From NCBI GenBank assembly GCA_017435025.1, contig JAFSFU010000184.1:1-17902 (forward strand): 17,902 nt of DNA. Direction: 5' to 3'. The stretch is from Lachnospiraceae bacterium (GTDB lineage Bacteria > Bacillota_A > Clostridia > Lachnospirales > Lachnospiraceae). This document shows, one piece after another, positions 13,786 to 17,902 of this stretch (position 1 is the stretch's first letter; each line of letters begins with the position of its first letter). The position numbers and the translations under genes were made by a program. A model generated the notes under the pieces. That model saw only the letters and a list, made by a program, of their open reading frames with translations. It was not told the origin of the DNA and made no database searches.

Positions 13786-14835
13786 ATGAAGTATAATTTC
13801 GACCCAATGTTTACCATTGAATGCTTTAAAGATATTGTGAATGTTCCGAGCCCGGTTGGTTATTACGAGCAGATGAATCCGGTGATCGAGCGCTATGCGA
13901 AGATGTTTGGTTATGATGTAACTTACGACAATAAGAGTACCGCTTATATCACCATTGACGGCGAGGATAATTCCAAGACCGTTATGATCGGTGCGCATCT
14001 GGATACCATCGGCCTGATCGTGCGCCGCATTGAGCCGGATGGAATGATCCGCGTTCGCAACCTGGGCGGCATCAATTTTTCAAGCATTGAGGGTGAGACC
14101 GTGACCGTTCACACCCGCGACGGCCGCTCCTACACCGGTCTGATCACATGTCAGTCCCACTCCGTGCATGTTTTCGATGACTGTCGTACATCAAGTCGTG
14201 ACGAAAATACCATGATCGTGATCCTCGATGAAGATATTAAAAACAGCGATGATGTGCGTGCCCTCGGAATCCGTCACGGTGATATGGTTTCTGTGGATCC
14301 GCACTGCGAATTTACGAAGAATGGTTATCTGAAGTCCAGATTTATCGATGATAAGGCAGCCGTTGCATGTGCATTCAATATGCTGAAATATCTGACTGAG
14401 AATAATCTGAAACCGAAATACCGTACGTTGCTGGCAATGCCGTACTCTGAGGAAATCAGCATTGGCGGTACTTATATCCCGTCAGAGGTATCCGAGTTCG
14501 TTGCCATCGACATCGGTCTCATCGGTCCGGATTACGATGGAAACGAGCACTGTGTGACCATCTGCTGCAAAGACAACAAGTCTCCGTATGATTACGAACT
14601 GACCACTCGTCTGATCAATCTGGCAGAGAAGATTGGCTGTAACTATGCAGTGGATATCTTCTACCGTTACGGCACCGATGCCAGTGCGGCACTGGTGGCA
14701 GGAAATAACCTGAAGGCAGGAGCATTCGGTATGCCGGTCTACTGCAGCCACGGAAGAGAGCGCACCCATATCGATAGTTTAAACAACACCATCGACCTGA
14801 TGATTGCATATGCTCTGGGTGAGTACGAGAAATAA
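13786..14835 (+). CDS. M42-family metallo-aminopeptidase (glutamyl aminopeptidase-like)
   Basis: A 349-residue cytosolic metallopeptidase of the M42 type, which removes N-terminal residues from peptides with two bound metal ions. Expected ligands are visible: AHLDTIG (His71, Asp73), FIDDKA (Asp188 or 189), SEEISIGG (Glu222, Glu223), VAIDIG (Asp242) and a C-terminal RTHIDS (His328). Length is typical. I start at the ATG at 13786, nine bases after AAGGAG (13771-13776). The open frame reaches back to 13699 but would then run through the upstream terminator. The serine dehydratase gene follows after 18 bp, suggesting one unit for peptide and amino acid breakdown. I found no convincing promoter in the 47 bp after the terminator, so some read-through may be needed. 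Exact peptide preference is unknown. Confidence 0.92.
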   Translation: MKYNFDPMFTIECFKDIVNVPSPVGYYEQMNPVIERYAKMFGYDVTYDNKSTAYITIDGEDNSKTVMIGAHLDTIGLIVRRIEPDGMIRVRNLGGINFSSIEGETVTVHTRDGRSYTGLITCQSHSVHVFDDCRTSSRDENTMIVILDEDIKNSDDVRALGIRHGDMVSVDPHCEFTKNGYLKSRFIDDKAAVACAFNMLKYLTENNLKPKYRTLLAMPYSEEISIGGTYIPSEVSEFVAIDIGLIGPDYDGNEHCVTICCKDNKSPYDYELTTRLINLAEKIGCNYAVDIFYRYGTDASAALVAGNNLKAGAFGMPVYCSHGRERTHIDSLNNTIDLMIAYALGEYEK

Positions 14836-14853
14836 ACGGAAAGGCGGAATCTT

Positions 14854-16461
14854 ATGATCGAATTATATCCGGAATTTTATAATGATGTGTTTGGCCCGAT
14901 CATGCAGCCGGGCTCCAGCTCTCATATGGCAGCTCCGTGCCGCGTGGGATATCTCTGCAATTCCCTTCTCGGTGAAGAGGTGGCAGAAATTTTAGTGGAA
15001 CTTGACAATGATGGTTCCTTTAAAGGAACATTTGGCACTATGAATGAGGATCTTGGCATGTTGAATGGTGCCATGGGTCATATGCCGGATTACAAGGGAT
15101 TTTTTCAGGTGAAAGCGAATCTGCGTGAGTCTGGAATTCCATATAAATTTGATTTCTGTACGATGAAGGAAAGCCCGCATATCAATTCCCTGAAGTTCAT
15201 TCTGACCGGAAAATCCGGAAAGAAGGTATCATTGGTGGCAAATTCCATCGGCGGCGGTATGATCGAGACCGTCTGGATCGACGGATATTCCTTCGTGGGA
15301 AAAGGTGATACCTATGTGCTTTGCGTGTTTGATAAAGAGCGCCGGTTGGATTGCGAAAAGTTATATGAAAAAGTTTCTGCGTGTCAGCCGGTACTGGGGC
15401 ATGGTACAGGCGAAGGCCAAAATAAGACGGAAATGGATTATGGCATCGGTGTGATGCACTGGTTTAAGATTAACGGCGAGCTGACGGAAGAAACAAAAGA
15501 GGCACTGAACGAAATAGACTATGCGGTATTAAAGCCGATCCTTCCGGTGCCGACAAAATCCACGAAGAAACCGCAGCTCTACAACGATATGGTGGAGTGG
15601 CGCAGACTGGCTGCAGAGCAGGGAAAGACACTTCCGGAAGTGGCGATCGATTATGAGATGGCGGCGTCCGGCTGGGACCGTGAGCAGGTGGTGGCTTACA
15701 TGCGCGATACGATCATGCCGGCCATGTACCGCCGCACCCATGCGGTGTACGAGGAGGATGTAACTCCGATCACCACTCCGTTTACGGAGCTTCATTATAA
15801 AAAATGGCATGCGGCAATGCCGACACTGCCGCTTGACATGGGCGTGATCACCAAATCCATTCAGTACGTGATGGCAGGACAGCCGCCGATCGAAGGTGTG
15901 TTAAACGTGCCGGGTCCGATGGGTACCGGCGGCGGATTCCTCTTCGGCGTACTTTCTGCTGTGCAGGAGACCATGGGATTTGACAAAGAAACACTTTTGG
16001 ACGGACTTTTCGTGGCAGCCGGTGTCGGTGCGATCTGCTACACAAGAAGCGCGCCGACCGGCGAAGTGACCGGATGTACCGGAGAGTGCGGATGCTGTTC
16101 CGCAATGGCAGCGGCAGGCGTGACCCAGATGCTTGGCGGAACACCGGAGCAGGTGGAGGCAGCAGCATCCATGGCACTGCAGGCATCCATCGGATGGCCG
16201 TGTGATCCGATCCCGGGCGGAAAGGACATGCCGTGCATGGCGCGCGTACTTTACGTGGCGACCATGTCCATCGTATATTCTCAGTGGGCGCTGGCAGGTC
16301 AGGATCCGGTCCTCCCGTTCCATGAGGTTCTGGATGTGGCAGACCGCATTGGACGCAGCCTGGACGGAGACCTTCTCTGCACGGCACGCGGCGGCCATTG
16401 TTCCGCACCGACCGCGAAGAAACTGGCGTGCAGTTTCCGTGAGTGGCACAGCAAACAGTAG
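14854..16461 (+). CDS. sdaA: Iron-sulfur L-serine dehydratase, single-chain (beta-alpha) form
   Basis: A 535-residue protein that should convert L-serine to pyruvate and ammonia using a [4Fe-4S] cluster. The N-terminal beta-type domain has GPIMQPGSSSHMAAPCRVG and LVANSIGGGMIE. The C-terminal alpha-type domain has TGCTGECGCCSAMAAAG, CDPIPGGKDMPC and ARGGH. Cys408, Cys450 and Cys461 are spaced 42 and 11 residues apart, exactly as the three cluster Cys known in the Legionella enzyme (343, 385, 396). Candidates for the fourth ligand are Cys516 and Cys526. Odd points are extra Cys at 412, 414 and 415 near the first ligand, and CMARV where CIxRN is usual, so substrate or cluster chemistry could differ. 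It is longer than the typical 450-460 residues. It lies 18 bp after the peptidase. The general family is secure; serine specificity is inferred. Confidence 0.88.
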   Translation: MIELYPEFYNDVFGPIMQPGSSSHMAAPCRVGYLCNSLLGEEVAEILVELDNDGSFKGTFGTMNEDLGMLNGAMGHMPDYKGFFQVKANLRESGIPYKFDFCTMKESPHINSLKFILTGKSGKKVSLVANSIGGGMIETVWIDGYSFVGKGDTYVLCVFDKERRLDCEKLYEKVSACQPVLGHGTGEGQNKTEMDYGIGVMHWFKINGELTEETKEALNEIDYAVLKPILPVPTKSTKKPQLYNDMVEWRRLAAEQGKTLPEVAIDYEMAASGWDREQVVAYMRDTIMPAMYRRTHAVYEEDVTPITTPFTELHYKKWHAAMPTLPLDMGVITKSIQYVMAGQPPIEGVLNVPGPMGTGGGFLFGVLSAVQETMGFDKETLLDGLFVAAGVGAICYTRSAPTGEVTGCTGECGCCSAMAAAGVTQMLGGTPEQVEAAASMALQASIGWPCDPIPGGKDMPCMARVLYVATMSIVYSQWALAGQDPVLPFHEVLDVADRIGRSLDGDLLCTARGGHCSAPTAKKLACSFREWHSKQ

Positions 16462-16569
16462 ATGCTGAGGGAACGTTTCCAAATAGTTTCCGATTGTATG
16501 ACAATTTTATAAAATTAACAGAATATACATATTATAGATTTTTTGCATAAGAGACATGCAGAGCTATTC

Positions 16570-16592
16570 AAAAGTGCAATTGTACTTTTTTT
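16570..16592 (+). promoter_or_regulatory. Palindrome overlapping the promoter of the last gene; possible weak terminator
   Basis: AAAAGT (16570-16575) and ACTTTT (16584-16589) flank the palindrome CAATTG, giving a 20-base near-perfect symmetry followed by more T residues to 16592. As RNA it forms an eight-base A+T-rich stem with an AATT loop and a T-run, so it could weakly terminate the serine dehydratase transcript. As DNA it overlaps the predicted -35 box and could be a repressor site. The sequence does not settle which. Confidence 0.5.
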
Positions 16593-16609
16593 CATGCTGG
16601 TAGTATCCT
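16580..16609 (+). promoter_or_regulatory. Probable promoter of the solute-binding lipoprotein gene
   Basis: TTGTAC (16580-16585), an 18-base spacer and TATCCT (16604-16609). The start would be near 16617, giving a leader of about 45 nt. The rest of the 200-bp spacer is A+T-rich and contains the palindrome AATTTTATAAAATT (16503-16516), but no gene. Confidence 0.5.
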
Positions 16610-16661
16610 ATCAAGAGACGCAGAATGCGTCGAAAATACCATACAAAGGGGAATGATTATC

Positions 16662-17902
16662 ATGAAAAAAAGAGCACTTGCACTGGTAACAGCGCTTGCC
16701 ATGTCTCTTTCTCTTCTTGCTGGCTGTGGCCAGAAGGAGGAAGCAGCACCGGCAACTGAGGCTGCTACAGAGGCTGCAAAGGAAACAGAAGCAGCAAAAG
16801 AGACAGAAGCTCCGGCAGCAGAAGCTGGCGAGTATGACGCACTGGTAGAAAAACTTGGCGACGATAAGACAATCCGTCTTGCAACACCGGGTAACTACGC
16901 ACCGTTCACAATCTACGATGAAGCAACAAAAGAGTGGTCCGGTTTCGAGATTGAACTCTGGAACGTTATGGCTGAAAAGGCAGGCCTTGAGCTTGAACTT
17001 GTACAGCTTGACAACCCGGCAACATTCGCAGAACTTGACCTTGGCCGTGTAGATACTGTTGCAAAACAGATCTCCATCACACCGGCTCGTCAGGAGAAAT
17101 ATAACTTTACACGTCCGTTCTTCTTCTCCCCGTACTGTCTTACAGTTCGTGAAGATAACGATGAGATCAAGACATGGGCAGATATGGAAGGAAAGACCAT
17201 GGGTCTTATCGAAGGTTCCGCAATGAACGAGTTCATCGCTATGCGTGACCCGGACAATAAAGTTAAGAAGAACATCTACGAAGGTCATGCACACCTTCAG
17301 GAAGTAAACCTTGGCCGTGTAGACGCGATCGCATGGGCATACCTGGTACTTCCGTACACAATGGAAAAGACACCGGAACTGAAACTTAAGAGCGTAGATA
17401 TCGAGAACCCGATCTACACAGAGGTTAACGCATATCCGTTCGCACGTACAGACCGTGGTGCAGCAATGCTTGAACTTATCGACACAATCCTTGGTGATAT
17501 GATGGAAGACGGTTCCTACAGCGAACTTTGTACAAAGTGGTTCGGTCTTGATGTTATGGAGACACAGCCGGCGATCGACTACTTCAATGGAGCATCTGCA
17601 TCCACAGAAGCAGCAGATTACACAGCACTGGCAGAGAAGCTTGGCGATGACAAGACAATCCGTCTTGCAACACCGGGTAACTACGCACCGTTCACAATCT
17701 ACGACGAAGCAACAAAAGAGTGGTCCGGTTTCGAGATCCAGCTCTGGCAGATCATGGCTGAGAAGGCAGGCCTTGAGCTTGAACTTGTACAGCTTGACAA
17801 CCCGGCAACATTCGCAGAACTTGACCTTGGCCGTGTAGATACTGTTGCAAAACAGATCTCCATTACACCGGCTCGTCAGGAGAAATATGATTTCACACAG
17901 CC
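16662..17902 (+). CDS. Amino-acid-type ABC transporter binding lipoprotein with tandem SBP_bac_3 domains (partial)
   Basis: Translated by hand: 413 codons with no stop, running off the right edge. The signal peptide ends in lipobox LAGC (Cys22), then an Ala/Glu/Thr-rich linker to about residue 57. A full type II binding domain (SBP_bac_3, polar amino acid class) starts at Tyr58: IRLATPGNYAPF, GFEIELW, ISITPARQEKYNF with the ligand-carboxylate Arg, and GRVDAIAW. After a short linker, a second copy begins at codon 17619, 786 bp later, and is nearly identical as far as the window reaches. In the first domain the Asp that usually binds the substrate amino group is replaced (DAIAWA instead of the DAxxxD pattern), so the substrate may not be an ordinary alpha-amino acid. 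RBS AAAGGGGA lies nine bases before the ATG; an in-frame ATG at 16653 is less likely. Permease and ATPase genes would be expected downstream. Confidence 0.92.
   Translation, partial: MKKRALALVTALAMSLSLLAGCGQKEEAAPATEAATEAAKETEAAKETEAPAAEAGEYDALVEKLGDDKTIRLATPGNYAPFTIYDEATKEWSGFEIELWNVMAEKAGLELELVQLDNPATFAELDLGRVDTVAKQISITPARQEKYNFTRPFFFSPYCLTVREDNDEIKTWADMEGKTMGLIEGSAMNEFIAMRDPDNKVKKNIYEGHAHLQEVNLGRVDAIAWAYLVLPYTMEKTPELKLKSVDIENPIYTEVNAYPFARTDRGAAMLELIDTILGDMMEDGSYSELCTKWFGLDVMETQPAIDYFNGASASTEAADYTALAEKLGDDKTIRLATPGNYAPFTIYDEATKEWSGFEIQLWQIMAEKAGLELELVQLDNPATFAELDLGRVDTVAKQISITPARQEKYDFTQ
16833..17902 (+). repeat. Tandem intragenic repeat encoding SBP_bac_3 domains
   Basis: The unit starting at 16833 repeats from 17619 (period 786 bp, 262 codons). 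The repeated DNA is nearly identical between about 16866-17100 and 17652-17886, including silent positions and one stretch of more than 90 identical bases covering the AELDLGRVDTVAKQISI region. The second unit is cut by the window edge, so the total number of copies is unknown. Confidence 0.93.

Noticed and set aside
16469..16480. GGGAACGTTTCC as a LacI/CcpA-type operator
   Set aside because: The symmetry is broken, the flanks do not fit a cre consensus, and it lies far from the predicted promoter.
1..17902. CRISPR arrays, tRNA/rRNA genes, insertion sequences or prophage
   Set aside because: No spaced short repeats, cloverleaf genes, transposase or phage proteins were recognised; the only large repeats are inside the two binding-protein genes.

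Overview
The window looks like chromosomal DNA of an anaerobic Firmicute, most likely a gut Lachnospiraceae (Clostridia). This rests on three signs: a transketolase split into two subunits, strong AGGAGG-type ribosome binding sites with mixed G+C, and lipoprotein solute-binding proteins with Ala/Glu/Thr linkers. The species cannot be named from the sequence alone. No rRNA, tRNA, insertion sequence, CRISPR array or phage gene was seen.

Layout. (1) Minus strand, 1-2295: transaldolase, then transketolase N- and C-terminal subunits (the last cut by the window edge), the non-oxidative pentose phosphate branch. (2) A 388-bp divergent regulatory region with a clear promoter and a LacI-type operator for the rightward operon, plus separate palindromic motifs nearer the leftward genes. 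(3) Plus strand, 2684-10197: a ribose operon in the order lacI/rbsR, rbsD, rbsA, rbsC, rbsB, rbsK, closed by a terminator. Ribose would be bound, imported, converted between anomers, phosphorylated to ribose 5-phosphate and passed to the divergently transcribed transketolase/transaldolase. (4) A Uma2-family endonuclease-like gene, then luxS (minus) and trpS (plus) back to back from adjacent promoters. trpS is followed by a fumarylacetoacetate-hydrolase-family gene and a terminator. (5) An M42-type aminopeptidase and a single-chain iron-sulfur L-serine dehydratase, closely spaced. (6) A polar-amino-acid-type ABC solute-binding lipoprotein that runs off the right edge.

The most unusual feature is that both solute-binding proteins are concatenated. 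The RbsB protein is one lipoprotein of 882 residues holding three complete, nearly identical ribose-binding domains. All eleven ribose-contact residues known from E. coli RbsB are kept in each domain. The last gene, from a structurally unrelated binding-protein class, also starts a second nearly identical copy of its own domain before the window ends. Long identical DNA stretches between copies suggest recent duplication with continuing sequence exchange. Two independent multiplications within 18 kb suggest a strain- or lineage-level tendency to build tandem receptor lipoproteins for ABC importers.
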